NCBI GenBank assembly: GCA_934402055.1
Contig: CAKRTC010000001.1
Span: forward strand, 186,001-250,000
Direction of reading: 5' to 3'
DNA: 64,000 bases
Source of the DNA: an uncultured Lachnospiraceae bacterium
GTDB taxonomy: Bacteria > Bacillota > Clostridia > Lachnospirales > Lachnospiraceae
Under the pieces are notes generated by a model. It was not told the origin of the DNA. It did not search any database and saw nothing but the letters and a program-made list of their open reading frames with translations. Made by a program: the position numbers and the translations under genes. The number at the start of each line of letters is the position of its first letter. Positions within the stretch are counted from its first letter, which is position 1. Below are positions 27,355-36,172 of this stretch, in pieces.

Positions 27355-28180
27355 GCTTTGTCCGATATGCGGCGATGCTATCCCTATGGCGGATCGTGCC
27401 GCATACCACAAGGCTTGGGAACGCATGCAGCAATTAAGAAAGCGGTGCAACAGCTCCGGGCTCAGACAAAAAGAGATACACCGCATAGGTGCTTTGACAG
27501 CTGAGGAAGGATCATTTCGGCAAGAACTGCCTATGCTGTATGACGGATTGATTTGTCAGGGCTGTCAAAAGGAACTTAAGCTGATAGGAGAGGACTGCTG
27601 CGAAAAATGCGGAAAACGCATATCCGACGGAAGCGGTTTGTGCAGCGATTGCAAACAGCATGACAGAAGCTTTGTTCAGTGCAGAAGCCTTATGGATTAT
27701 GATGAACGCATGCGTGATATCATGGCTGATATAAAATATAATTCCAAACGCGAGTATTTGTCGCTGTTGGCATTACTTACAGCCGACAGGCTGGGCAAAT
27801 GGATAGTAGAAAAACAGATCGATTACATCATACCGGTTCCGGTACATGAAAGCCGTCTCAGAAAACGCGGCTATAATCAGTCGGAGATCCTCTGTGAGGA
27901 TATAGGACTGTATCTTGGCATCCCCGTAAGAAAAGACATAATAGTAAGAAACAAAAAAACTGCGGCACAAAAGGAATTAAATGCCGGAGAGAGACTGCTC
28001 AATCTTCAGCAGGCATTTGTAGTACAAAAAAGGCTTCCGTACGGATGTACTGCACTGATAGTTGATGATATTTATACAACAGGTTCCACCATGGAGTGCT
28101 GCAGCTTAAGTCTTATGAGAGCAGGCGCCGGAAGAGTCTACGGAATAAGCATATGCTCCGGCGAAGATAAGAAGGCTTGA
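27293..28180 (+). CDS. comF: ComF-family phosphoribosyltransferase-like protein
   Basis: 295 residues; ATG 27293 chosen because ggagag lies 8 bases upstream. It overlaps the recD2 end by 62 bases in another frame. N-terminal Cys pairs (CPIC, CQGC, CEKCGK, CSDCKQ) form zinc ribbons, then a PRT domain carries IIPVPVHESRLRKRGYNQ and the PRPP loop ALIVDDIYTTGST. ComF supports DNA uptake in competent bacteria and PRT-type reactions elsewhere. The stretch between the first and second Cys pair is about 60 residues longer than in B. subtilis ComFC. Confidence 0.88.
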   Translation: MKINVSRDFVTELLKDMIYPELCPICGDAIPMADRAAYHKAWERMQQLRKRCNSSGLRQKEIHRIGALTAEEGSFRQELPMLYDGLICQGCQKELKLIGEDCCEKCGKRISDGSGLCSDCKQHDRSFVQCRSLMDYDERMRDIMADIKYNSKREYLSLLALLTADRLGKWIVEKQIDYIIPVPVHESRLRKRGYNQSEILCEDIGLYLGIPVRKDIIVRNKKTAAQKELNAGERLLNLQQAFVVQKRLPYGCTALIVDDIYTTGSTMECCSLSLMRAGAGRVYGISICSGEDKKA

Positions 28181-28399
28181 AAAAAGTCTGCATGCCGGGC
28201 AGAACAACGGAAACAATATACATTTCCGGCAAATATGTGTATTTAATAAATGCAGTTATACTTTGAGATTGATACTCTTGCACAAATCTCAGAACAATTC
28301 TTGAGTAAATAAGACAAGAAAAACAAGCGATTAGGATAAAATGACAAGAATTAAGTGTACAATCCTGAGTTTGCTTGTGATATGTGCACAAATGGCAAC

Positions 28400-28429
28400 T
28401 TGATTTTGAAAGGTTAAACGTGCTACAAT
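28400..28429 (+). promoter_or_regulatory. Sigma-70 promoter of the first TRAP binding-protein gene, with operator-like box
   Basis: TTGATT (28400-28405), an 18-base spacer and TACAAT (28424-28429). The spacer contains TGAAAGGTTAAACGT (28407-28421), nearly the same as a box inside the ilvD promoter. The rest of the gene-free stretch 28181-28602 shows no gene or clear RNA structure; the leader after the promoter is about 170 bases. Confidence 0.7.
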
Positions 28430-28602
28430 TCAAAATGTCAGTTGAGAAATGTATTACAAGATACATTTATTGCAGCTCAGCCGATATCATGCCGAACGAT
28501 CGTGTCGGCGGTAACTATCTGTTATTCAGATATAAGAGTATCTTTGATAGGGGTATCAAAGGCTCTTAGAAGTAATTTTCCAAGGATAGAAGGGAGAAAA
28601 TG

Positions 28603-29736
28603 ATGAAAAAGTTTATTTCACTTGCACTTGTTGCAGCGATGACAGCTTCACTCGCAGCATGCGGCGGAAGCTCAACCGCAACAACAACGGCAGCAGCTTC
28701 GGAAGCGGAGACTGAAAGTGCGGCAGCAGAGTCAACAGCTGCAGCGGCTGAAACATCCATGACTATGGTAGAGGGAAGTGCTGCCAATGAGGATCCGCTC
28801 GGCCCGTCAACAGCAAGCATTCACTTTAAGGCGGGTATAACCAATGCTATGACAGGTGCATATGCGGCAGGTCTTGTAGCATTCAGAAATCACCTTGAGG
28901 AGATGTCTGACGGAGATATGACAGTAGATATCTATCCGAGCTCGGCACTTGGCAACGAGTCTGATATGCTTGATGCGGTATCTACGGGCACACAGGACAT
29001 GCTTGTTACATCAACAGGCCCTATCCCTGCATTCGCCAATGCAACAGCCAACTGGGCTGTTCTTGACCTTCCGTATCTCTTCCCTACAGCCGAGACGGCT
29101 TACGAGGTTCTTGACGGCGAGGTCGGACAGTTCCTCCTCGGAGAGTTTGACGGAACAGGCGTTAAGGCTCTTGCATTCTTTGAGAACGGTTACAGATGTA
29201 CAACAAACTCCAAGAAGGAGATCGTACATCCTGATGACCTTAAGGGCATGAAGATCCGTACAATGGAGAACAAGGTTCACATGGCTACATATACTGTACT
29301 TGGTGCAACACCTACAGCTATGGCTATGGGCGAGGTATTCTCGGCACTTCAGCAGGGAACTATCGACGGACAGGAGAACCCGTTCTCAATCATCTACTAC
29401 GGCAACAAGCTTCATGAGGTTCAGCCTTACATGACAGAGAACAACATCTTCTACAGCCCGGCAGTTCTTTGCATCAGCCAGGATGTATTCGATGGTCTTA
29501 CCGAAGAGCAGCAGGGTTGGGTTATCGAGTCTGCTAAGCTTGCAAAGGATGAGCAGCGTGCTGTAGAGCAGCGTATGGCTGTTCAGGCTCGTAAGGATAT
29601 GGAAGCTTACGGCATCATCATCTCCGATATCGATCAGGCTGAGTGGATCGAGGCTACAAAGCCGGTATATGATGATAGCACACTCGGTATCGATGCAGAT
29701 CTTCTTGCAAAGATCCAGGCAGTTACAAATAAGTAA
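28603..29736 (+). CDS. TRAP transporter substrate-binding lipoprotein (DctP family), copy 1
   Basis: 377 residues using ATG 28603, by analogy with copy 2 and better spacing to gggag; an ATG sits directly before it. A lipoprotein signal ends in LAAC with C20, followed by an Ala/Thr/Glu-rich tether of about 50 residues. The DctP domain has YPSSALGNESDML and the conserved KIRTMENKVHMATYTVLGATPTAM with the substrate-carboxylate arginine. It delivers an organic acid to DctQM. It shares long identical DNA stretches with the second copy at 32755. Confidence 0.9.
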   Translation: MKKFISLALVAAMTASLAACGGSSTATTTAAASEAETESAAAESTAAAAETSMTMVEGSAANEDPLGPSTASIHFKAGITNAMTGAYAAGLVAFRNHLEEMSDGDMTVDIYPSSALGNESDMLDAVSTGTQDMLVTSTGPIPAFANATANWAVLDLPYLFPTAETAYEVLDGEVGQFLLGEFDGTGVKALAFFENGYRCTTNSKKEIVHPDDLKGMKIRTMENKVHMATYTVLGATPTAMAMGEVFSALQQGTIDGQENPFSIIYYGNKLHEVQPYMTENNIFYSPAVLCISQDVFDGLTEEQQGWVIESAKLAKDEQRAVEQRMAVQARKDMEAYGIIISDIDQAEWIEATKPVYDDSTLGIDADLLAKIQAVTNK

Positions 29737-29756
29737 GGACGTTTAGCTTAATATAT

Positions 29757-29792
29757 AAAAGGGATCGTTGCTTTTGCGGCGGTCCCTTTTAT
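29757..29792 (+). terminator. Terminator after TRAP binding-protein copy 1
   Basis: AAAAGGGATCG / CGGTCCCTTTT stem with a ttgcttttg-type loop and a T run. It separates this highly expressed binding-protein gene from ilvD. Confidence 0.8.
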
Positions 29793-29968
29793 GGCAAAAG
29801 GAACAAGAAATAATCAGAAATACAATCCTGAATCAGTTCTATACCGACTGCACAAAAAGAATAAGAAGAACCAAGACATATAGCACAAAAAAATATGGAT
29901 CATGTGCAAAATAGCTTAAAAGTCTCTCGATACGTTGTACTAAATAGGTATTTATGGATAGGCGAGAC

Positions 29969-29997
29969 TTGAAATGTTAAACGTTTCATGTTAAGAT
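29969..29997 (+). promoter_or_regulatory. Promoter of ilvD-panB with palindromic operator
   Basis: TTGAAA (29969-29974), 17 bases, TAAGAT (29992-29997). The spacer is filled by TGAAATGTTAAACGTTTCA (29970-29988), an imperfect palindrome of the form TGAAAnGTTnAACnTTTCA, typical of LacI/GalR-family operators. The remaining part of 29793-30061 shows nothing else. Confidence 0.7.
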
Positions 29998-30061
29998 TTG
30001 CGCATAAAAGGAAAACAAGCGTTTTTCATACAGGCAACTGTATGTTGGGGGTAAGAATAGA

Positions 30062-31726
30062 ATGGCAAAGAAAAGTGATATAACAACAAAGGGTCTGGAG
30101 AGAGCAACTCACAGAGCACTTTATTATTCAATGGGACTTCTTCCGGAGGATCTTGATAAGCCGATCATTGCTGTGGTTAACGCACAGAATGAGACCATGC
30201 CGGGACACAGACATCTTGATACTATAGCAAGAGCTGTCAAGGAAGGAATCATAGCAGCCGGCGGACAGCCGATAGAATTCCCTACCATTGGAATTTGCGA
30301 CGGTATCGCACAGGGTAACTACGGAATGCATTATCCGCTTGCAAGCCGTGAGCTGATTTCCGATTCTGTAGAGTGCATGATGAACGGACACAGCTTTGAT
30401 GCAATGGTTCTTATCCCTGATTGCGATAAGATCACTCCGGGTATGATCATGGCGGCAGCAAGACTTGATGTGCCTATGATCATCTGCTCGGGCGGAGTTA
30501 TGGCGACGGGCTGCATGGACGGAGAGAAAGTCGGATATACAGATCTTATGGAGGCTTCGGGCCTAGTACAAAGAGGAATCAAGTCAGAGGAATGGCTGTC
30601 AAAGCTTGAGCAGTGCGCACTTCCGGGCTGCGGAGCTTGTAACCTGCTCGGTACGGCAAACTCAATGAACTTCCTTACAGAAGCATTGGGACTCTGCCTT
30701 CCGGGAGCTACACTTCCGGCACTCAGCGGTAAGAAGCTCGCCGTTGCGAAGCGTACAGGTATGCGTATCGTAGAGCTTTGGAAGCAGCAGGTAAACTGCA
30801 AGCAGATACTTAATGCCAAGGCTATACATAATGCTTTGGTAGTTGATATGGCTATCGGAGGATCTTCCAATACCATGCTTCATCTTGCAGCTATCTGCAA
30901 CGAGGCAGGCATTCCGTTCAGCTTCGATGAGGTCGAGGCAATTGCGGCCAAGGTTCCGCATCTTGTTAAGATGAAGCCTTCGGGACCGCATTATCCTGCA
31001 GACTTTGATAATGCAGGCGGAGTTACGGCGCTTATGGCAAGACTTAAGGAATACGGCCTCCTCGAGGATAATCTTACCGTTACAGGCAAGACAGTATTTG
31101 AAAATGTCGAAGGACATGCTGTTATCAATGAGGATGTTATCCGCAGCAAGGAGACAGCATACAGCCTTACCGGCGGACTTAAGATCATGTACGGCAACCT
31201 TGCCAAGGACGGAGCGGTCTGCAAGAAGGCGGGAGTTGTTCCGGAGATGCTTAAGCATACCGGACCGGCAAGAGTATTCGATCAGGAAGAGCCTGCGGTC
31301 AAGGCTATATATAACGGTGAGATCAAGCCGGGTGATGTTGTGGTCATCAGATATGAAGGACCTAAGGGCGGTCCGGGTATGAGAGAGATGCTTACACCTA
31401 CTTCGGCCATCATAGGTATGGGGCTCGGATCAAGTGTAGCACTTGTTACAGACGGACGTTTCTCCGGAGCAACAAGAGGAGCAGCCATAGGACACGTTTC
31501 ACCTGAGGCGGCAGAAGGCGGACTCATAGCATTTGTTAAGGACGGCGACAGCATTTCCATAGATATAGAAGGCGGAAGTGTTACACTCAATGTTCCCGAG
31601 GAGGAGATTGAGAAACGTAAGATCGGCTGGGAGCCGCATAAGCCGCCGGTTAAGCCGGGCAGCTATCTTGACAGATATTCAAGACTGGTTACATCGGCAA
31701 TGGCAGGAGCGGTATTTAAGAAATAA
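30062..31726 (+). CDS. ilvD: Dihydroxy-acid dehydratase
   Basis: 554 residues, normal length. Fe-S cysteines are visible in PDCDKITPGM (about C121) and GCGACN (about C190 and C193), with the C-terminal GGPGMREMLTPTSAI and DGRFSGATRGA motifs. It dehydrates 2,3-dihydroxyisovalerate to 2-oxoisovalerate and 2,3-dihydroxy-3-methylvalerate to its oxo acid. No other ilv gene is nearby; it is followed by panB, which consumes 2-oxoisovalerate, and lies within a TRAP locus. Ribosome site is weak (gggggtaagaatag). Confidence 0.95.
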   Translation: MAKKSDITTKGLERATHRALYYSMGLLPEDLDKPIIAVVNAQNETMPGHRHLDTIARAVKEGIIAAGGQPIEFPTIGICDGIAQGNYGMHYPLASRELISDSVECMMNGHSFDAMVLIPDCDKITPGMIMAAARLDVPMIICSGGVMATGCMDGEKVGYTDLMEASGLVQRGIKSEEWLSKLEQCALPGCGACNLLGTANSMNFLTEALGLCLPGATLPALSGKKLAVAKRTGMRIVELWKQQVNCKQILNAKAIHNALVVDMAIGGSSNTMLHLAAICNEAGIPFSFDEVEAIAAKVPHLVKMKPSGPHYPADFDNAGGVTALMARLKEYGLLEDNLTVTGKTVFENVEGHAVINEDVIRSKETAYSLTGGLKIMYGNLAKDGAVCKKAGVVPEMLKHTGPARVFDQEEPAVKAIYNGEIKPGDVVVIRYEGPKGGPGMREMLTPTSAIIGMGLGSSVALVTDGRFSGATRGAAIGHVSPEAAEGGLIAFVKDGDSISIDIEGGSVTLNVPEEEIEKRKIGWEPHKPPVKPGSYLDRYSRLVTSAMAGAVFKK

Positions 31727-31819
31727 TCAATGATCGGGCATAAGCCGACGGAATGTTGACATATTAAAAAGGGTATAAAGCATCACAGCTTTCAGTTATT
31801 TATAAAAGGAGTTAAACCA

Positions 31820-32656
31820 ATGAGCGATAAGAAAAAGTGTACTGTTAAGGATTTCCAGCGTTATAAGGAAGAGGGACAGAAGTGGACCTGGACTATCTGC
31901 TATGATTACACCTTTGCCGGAATCGTAGATGAAAGTAAGACAGAGATGATCCTTGTAGGTGATTCTCTCGGAAATGTTATCACTGGTGACGGTTCCACTA
32001 TCCCGGTAACTCTTGATATGATCATTCACCATACAAGATCTGTCGTTAAGGGCGCTCCTAATACCTTCGTTGTAGGAGATATGCCGTTCGGAACCTATAA
32101 TGTAAGCAATGAGCAGGCTGTAGCCAATGCGAACCGTATCATGCAGGAAGGCGGATGCGACTGCATCAAGCTTGAGGGCGGAGCAAAGATGGCACCTAGG
32201 ATCAAGGCTATAGTTGACGGCGGTATTCCGGTAATGGCACATATCGGCCTTACACCTCAGTCTATCAGTCAGCTCGGTGGTTTCAGAGTTCAGGGTAAGG
32301 ACAGCGATTATGCCGTACAGCTCCTTGAGGATGCCAAGGCTGTTGAGGCAGCAGGTGCATTTGCGATCTGCCTTGAGTGCATGCCTGTAGGCGTTGCAAA
32401 GAAGATCACCGAGACAGTTAAGATCCCTTGCTGCGGAATCGGTGCAGGCAAGTATACAGACGGTCAGGAGCTTAACCTCTACGATATGACAGGCCTCTTC
32501 AATGATATGAAGCCGAAGTTTGTTAAGCATTATGCAGAGCTTCGTCAGCCTATGGTAGATGCACTTAATGCTTTCTATGATGAAACCTGCTCCGGAGCAT
32601 TCCCGACACCGGAATACAGTTATAATGCAAAGGTTGAAGGATTTCCTGTAGAGTAA
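31820..32656 (+). CDS. panB: 3-methyl-2-oxobutanoate hydroxymethyltransferase
   Basis: 278 residues; ATG 31820 after aaaggag. A PEP-mutase-fold barrel with metal-binding MILVGDSLGNV and the region DCIKLEGG, MAHIGLTPQS and IPCCGIGAG. It transfers a hydroxymethyl group from methylene-THF to 2-oxoisovalerate to give ketopantoate. panC and panD, usual neighbours, are absent here. Placement between ilvD and a TRAP binding-protein gene is unusual and suggests a shared C5 branched oxo-acid theme. Confidence 0.93.
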   Translation: MSDKKKCTVKDFQRYKEEGQKWTWTICYDYTFAGIVDESKTEMILVGDSLGNVITGDGSTIPVTLDMIIHHTRSVVKGAPNTFVVGDMPFGTYNVSNEQAVANANRIMQEGGCDCIKLEGGAKMAPRIKAIVDGGIPVMAHIGLTPQSISQLGGFRVQGKDSDYAVQLLEDAKAVEAAGAFAICLECMPVGVAKKITETVKIPCCGIGAGKYTDGQELNLYDMTGLFNDMKPKFVKHYAELRQPMVDALNAFYDETCSGAFPTPEYSYNAKVEGFPVE

Positions 32657-32754
32657 TTGAGAAGTTTGTGATAAAATAAACGTGTTCATGTAGTGGGGAT
32701 GTCGGGCAATATGCCCGGCACGACCTAAAATCTAAATAAGAAAGGGAGAAAAAC

Positions 32755-33897
32755 ATGAAGAAGTTTATTTCACTTGCACTCGTTGCAGCAATGACAGCTT
32801 CACTCGCAGCATGCGGCGGAAGTTCAACAGCTACAACAACAGCAGCAGCTGCAGACGCAGAGACAGAGGCAGCAGCAACAGAGTCAACAGAGGCAGCGGC
32901 AGCAGCCGGCGAGGCAGCTATGACCCAGGTTGAGGGTAGTGCAGCTGATGAGGATCCGCTCGGATCAGCAGATGCAAGCATTCACTTCAAGGCAGGTATC
33001 ACAGGTTCTATGTCAGGAGCTTATGCAGCAGGTCTTGTAGCACTCAGAAATCACCTTGAGGAGATGTCTGACGGCGAGATGACAGTTGATATCTATCCGA
33101 GCTCAGCACTTGGCAACGAGTCTGATATGCTTGATGCAGTATCAATGGGCACACAGGATATGATCGTTACATCAACAGGCCCTATCCCTGCATTCGCTAA
33201 TGCAACAGCTAACTGGGGCGTTCTTGATCTTCCTTACCTCTTCCCGACATACGAGACAGCTTACGAGGTTCTCGACGGTGAGGTTGGACAGTTCCTTCTC
33301 GGCGAGTTCGAGGGAACAGGCGTTAAGGCTCTCGGATTCTGGGAGAACGGTTACAGATGCACAACAAACTCCAAGAAGGAGATCGTACATCCTGATGACC
33401 TTAAGGGCATGAAGATCCGTACAATGGAGAACAAGGTTCACATGGCTACATATACTGTACTTGGTGCAACACCTACAGCTATGGCTATGGGCGAGGTATT
33501 CTCAGCACTTCAGCAGGGAACTATCGACGGACAGGAGAACCCATTCTCAATCACATACTATGCTAACAAGCTTCATGAGGTTCAGCCTTACATGACAGAG
33601 AACAACGTATTCTACAGCCCGTCTGTACTTGCAATCAGCCAGGACGTATTCGATGGTCTTACAGAAGATCAGCAGAAGATCCTTGTTGAGGCAGCTGAGC
33701 TTGCAAAGGATGAGCAGCGTCAGATCGAGCAGCGTATGGCTGTTCAGGCTCGTAAGGATATGGAAGCTTACGGCATCGTTATCTCTGATATCGATCAGGC
33801 TGAGTGGATCGAGGCTACAAAGCCGGTATATGAGGACAGCTCACTCGGTATCGATGCAGACCTTCTTGCAAAGATCCAGGCAGTTACAAATAAGTAA
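32755..33897 (+). CDS. TRAP transporter substrate-binding lipoprotein (DctP family), copy 2
   Basis: 380 residues; ATG 32755 after aaagggag. Same architecture as copy 1: lipobox LAAC, Ala/Thr/Glu-rich tether, DctP domain with KIRTMENKVHMATYT. The proteins are nearly identical through most of the domain and differ mainly in the tether and in scattered positions (for example IIYYGNK versus ITYYANK, LCISQD versus LAISQD). The two copies may bind related acids for one DctQM permease. A hairpin CGGGC/GCCCG (32703-32717) precedes it. Confidence 0.92.
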   Translation: MKKFISLALVAAMTASLAACGGSSTATTTAAAADAETEAAATESTEAAAAAGEAAMTQVEGSAADEDPLGSADASIHFKAGITGSMSGAYAAGLVALRNHLEEMSDGEMTVDIYPSSALGNESDMLDAVSMGTQDMIVTSTGPIPAFANATANWGVLDLPYLFPTYETAYEVLDGEVGQFLLGEFEGTGVKALGFWENGYRCTTNSKKEIVHPDDLKGMKIRTMENKVHMATYTVLGATPTAMAMGEVFSALQQGTIDGQENPFSITYYANKLHEVQPYMTENNVFYSPSVLAISQDVFDGLTEDQQKILVEAAELAKDEQRQIEQRMAVQARKDMEAYGIVISDIDQAEWIEATKPVYEDSSLGIDADLLAKIQAVTNK

Positions 33898-33957
33898 TAA
33901 CGACTTAAAGTATTCGTTTAGGGGTAAGCGGATGCGAGCCGCTAAATAACCGTAATT

Positions 33958-34005
33958 GATCCGGTCTGCCCGCGTCAGGCAGGGCAGATCGGATTATGTT
34001 TCTTT
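33958..34005 (+). terminator. Hairpin between TRAP binding-protein copy 2 and dctQ
   Basis: GATCCGGTCTGCCC / GGGCAGATCGGATT 14-base stem with a few mismatches. The T-containing stretch after it is imperfect (atgtttcttta), so it probably reduces readthrough into dctQM or protects the binding-protein transcript end. Confidence 0.6.
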
Positions 34006-34126
34006 ATACAGTAATAAAAGTTCTTGCAGTGAACGATGTACGAAGAGACATAAGCCTGACGATTTATCTCGGGTTATGGTTTTGTTCCGGGATAATATGG
34101 ATAGAAAAGGGGGCACTTTACAATCT

Positions 34127-34603
34127 ATGAAGATACTCGATACATTCAAGAAATTCATGGAGACTGTGATAGTTCTGGTAATGATCGCCATGGTTTTGGT
34201 TATCTTCTTTGCAACTGTCGGACGTTACACCGGGCTTTTTTCCATTCCGTGGAGTGAGGAGTTCGCAAGATATTCAATGATCGCAATGACATATCTCGGA
34301 GCTATGATAGCAGCTTCAAGAGGAAGCCATTTCGCGGTTGAAGTTGTCGGAATGGTATTCCCTAAAAAAGTTCAGAATATCATTACAGTAATTAACATCG
34401 TTATAGTTGATCTTTTCTCGGTATTTATCCTCAAACAGGGATGGCAGATATCAAACAAGATGCTTACACAGGGTAAGCTCTCACCGATGCTCGAGTGGCC
34501 TCTCGGAATCGTATATATGCTTATTCCGGTAGGAATCGTACTGATGGGCATTTATTATACCGCCTTTAACATTAATAAAATAAGAACAAAGGAGGAGAAA
34601 TAA
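34127..34603 (+). CDS. dctQ: TRAP transporter small permease subunit (DctQ family)
   Basis: 158 residues with four membrane segments; the family pattern MKILDTFKKFMETVIVLVM, SWSEE-like IPWSEEFARYSM and the WPLGIVYMLIP segment are seen. ATG 34127 gives the usual N-terminus; ATG 34097 is an alternative that adds ten residues. The frame stays open upstream to 33956, but that part overlaps the hairpin and has no family resemblance. Partner of DctM, with which it abuts directly. Confidence 0.85.
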   Translation: MKILDTFKKFMETVIVLVMIAMVLVIFFATVGRYTGLFSIPWSEEFARYSMIAMTYLGAMIAASRGSHFAVEVVGMVFPKKVQNIITVINIVIVDLFSVFILKQGWQISNKMLTQGKLSPMLEWPLGIVYMLIPVGIVLMGIYYTAFNINKIRTKEEK

Positions 34604-35878
34604 ATGCTGATAGGATTACTTTTTGGTTCACTGTTCCTGTTGCTTTTCCTCGGTGTTCCGATCGGAACCAGCCTTGGAGTTGCGGCTGCCGTAACGATGT
34701 ATGCAACAGGCAATCTGCAGTATCTTAATGCAGTTGTAACAAGACTTTTCACTCAGGTTGATAACTTCGTACTTATGGCAATACCGTTCTTCATTCTTGC
34801 CGGCAACATCATGGCAGAGGGTGGTATTTCCAAGAGACTTATAGCTTTCTTTGAGATAGTTCTTAAGGCTATACCGGGAAGACTTGCTGTTATCTCGGTA
34901 GTTGCTTCGGCTTTCTTCGGTGCCATCTCCGGTTCCAACCCGGCAACAGTTGCCGCTATCGGAGGCATAACAGCACCGCGTATGCTTGAAAAGGGCTATC
35001 CTAAGGATAAGGTTGCTGCCATTGCAGCATCGGCAGGTACACTCGGAGTAGTTATTCCTCCGTCGATCCCGATGGTTACATATGCAGTTACCGCTGACCA
35101 GTCGATCCTCTCCATGTTTAAGGCAGGATGGATCCCGGGAATAATGCTTGCTCTTGCACTTTGCATTACCAATATTGTTACCTGTCACGAATTCGACTCG
35201 ATTGACAGAACAAAGTATTCGGCTAAGGATTATCTTGTCCGCTTTAAGGATGCTTTACTTGCACTCCTTATGCCGGTCATCATCCTTGGCGGTATCTATG
35301 CCGGAATCTTCACTCCTACAGAGTCCGCATCGGTTGCTTGTATCTACGCTTTGATCGTATCAGCTGTTGTATACCACGAGCTTTCGATCAAGATCCTCTA
35401 CAAGATCTTCCTTGAGAGTGCGGTAAGTGCAGCTTGCGTACTTTTCGTAGTAGCTATGTCAGCACCGTTTGCATGGTTCATGACAAGTGAGAACATACCG
35501 AACATCATCTGTAACGCAGCTCTTGAGCTCTTCAGCAACAAGTATGTTATGCTGTTTGTTATTAACATTATACTTCTGTTCCTCGGATGCTTCCTTGAGA
35601 CACAGTCGATCATCCTGCTTGTTACACCGATCCTGCTTCCGCTTTGCTCGTTCCTCGGAATCAGCCCTGTAGCACTCGGACTTATTATAATCGTTAATAC
35701 ATCTATCGGTATGATCACACCTCCTATGGCTGTTAACCTCTTCGTTGCAGCAGGTATTACTAAGTCTTCCATAGGCGGAGTATCAAAGAAGATCATTCTT
35801 TACCTTCTTATCGAGTTTGCGGTATTGTTGCTCTATACCTACATTCCGGTAATCACAGGTATAAATCTGACATTCTGA
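34604..35878 (+). CDS. dctM: TRAP transporter large permease subunit (DctM family)
   Basis: 424 residues, about 12 membrane segments. Typical stretches are FLGVPIGTSLGVAAA, FFGAISGSNPATVAAIGGI and GVVIPPSIPMVTYAV, characteristic of the DctM/IT superfamily Na+-coupled permease. It starts at the base after the dctQ stop, with ggagg 14 bases upstream. It uses substrate delivered by one or both lipoproteins encoded before it. Confidence 0.93.
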   Translation: MLIGLLFGSLFLLLFLGVPIGTSLGVAAAVTMYATGNLQYLNAVVTRLFTQVDNFVLMAIPFFILAGNIMAEGGISKRLIAFFEIVLKAIPGRLAVISVVASAFFGAISGSNPATVAAIGGITAPRMLEKGYPKDKVAAIAASAGTLGVVIPPSIPMVTYAVTADQSILSMFKAGWIPGIMLALALCITNIVTCHEFDSIDRTKYSAKDYLVRFKDALLALLMPVIILGGIYAGIFTPTESASVACIYALIVSAVVYHELSIKILYKIFLESAVSAACVLFVVAMSAPFAWFMTSENIPNIICNAALELFSNKYVMLFVINIILLFLGCFLETQSIILLVTPILLPLCSFLGISPVALGLIIIVNTSIGMITPPMAVNLFVAAGITKSSIGGVSKKIILYLLIEFAVLLLYTYIPVITGINLTF

Positions 35879-35957
35879 GTATAGTTTGACGAGCGGCTCA
35901 GATAGTCAAGTATAATAACAAAGGCCAAATGTTTAATTTTAATTAACAAGCGCCGAA

Positions 35958-36008
35958 AGCCCTCGATTAAGGCAGTTTACGCGACGGTTTAGTCGGGGGC
36001 TATTTTTG
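35958..36008 (+). terminator. Terminator after the TRAP locus
   Basis: AGCCCTCGATTAA pairs with TTAGTCGGGGGCT with mismatches, followed by attttt. The rest of 35879-36172 is AT-rich; no gene seen and no confident promoter, although fhs must be transcribed from here. Confidence 0.75.
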
Positions 36009-36172
36009 TACCCTTTTATGTACCTGTTTTTGTACAATACATGCATGATAAATACTTGCAATTTTTATAAAAACCGGACTTTAAAAAGGTGCAAAGCCCA
36101 AAGAATATATTCAATTAAAAATGCAGCTTTTAATTTGTTGTTAAGTTTTCTGTTTAAGGGAGGTAGTACACA

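Noticed and set aside
33956..34126. Longer N-terminus of DctQ
   Set aside because: The extra 57 residues overlap a hairpin and have no resemblance to DctQ proteins.
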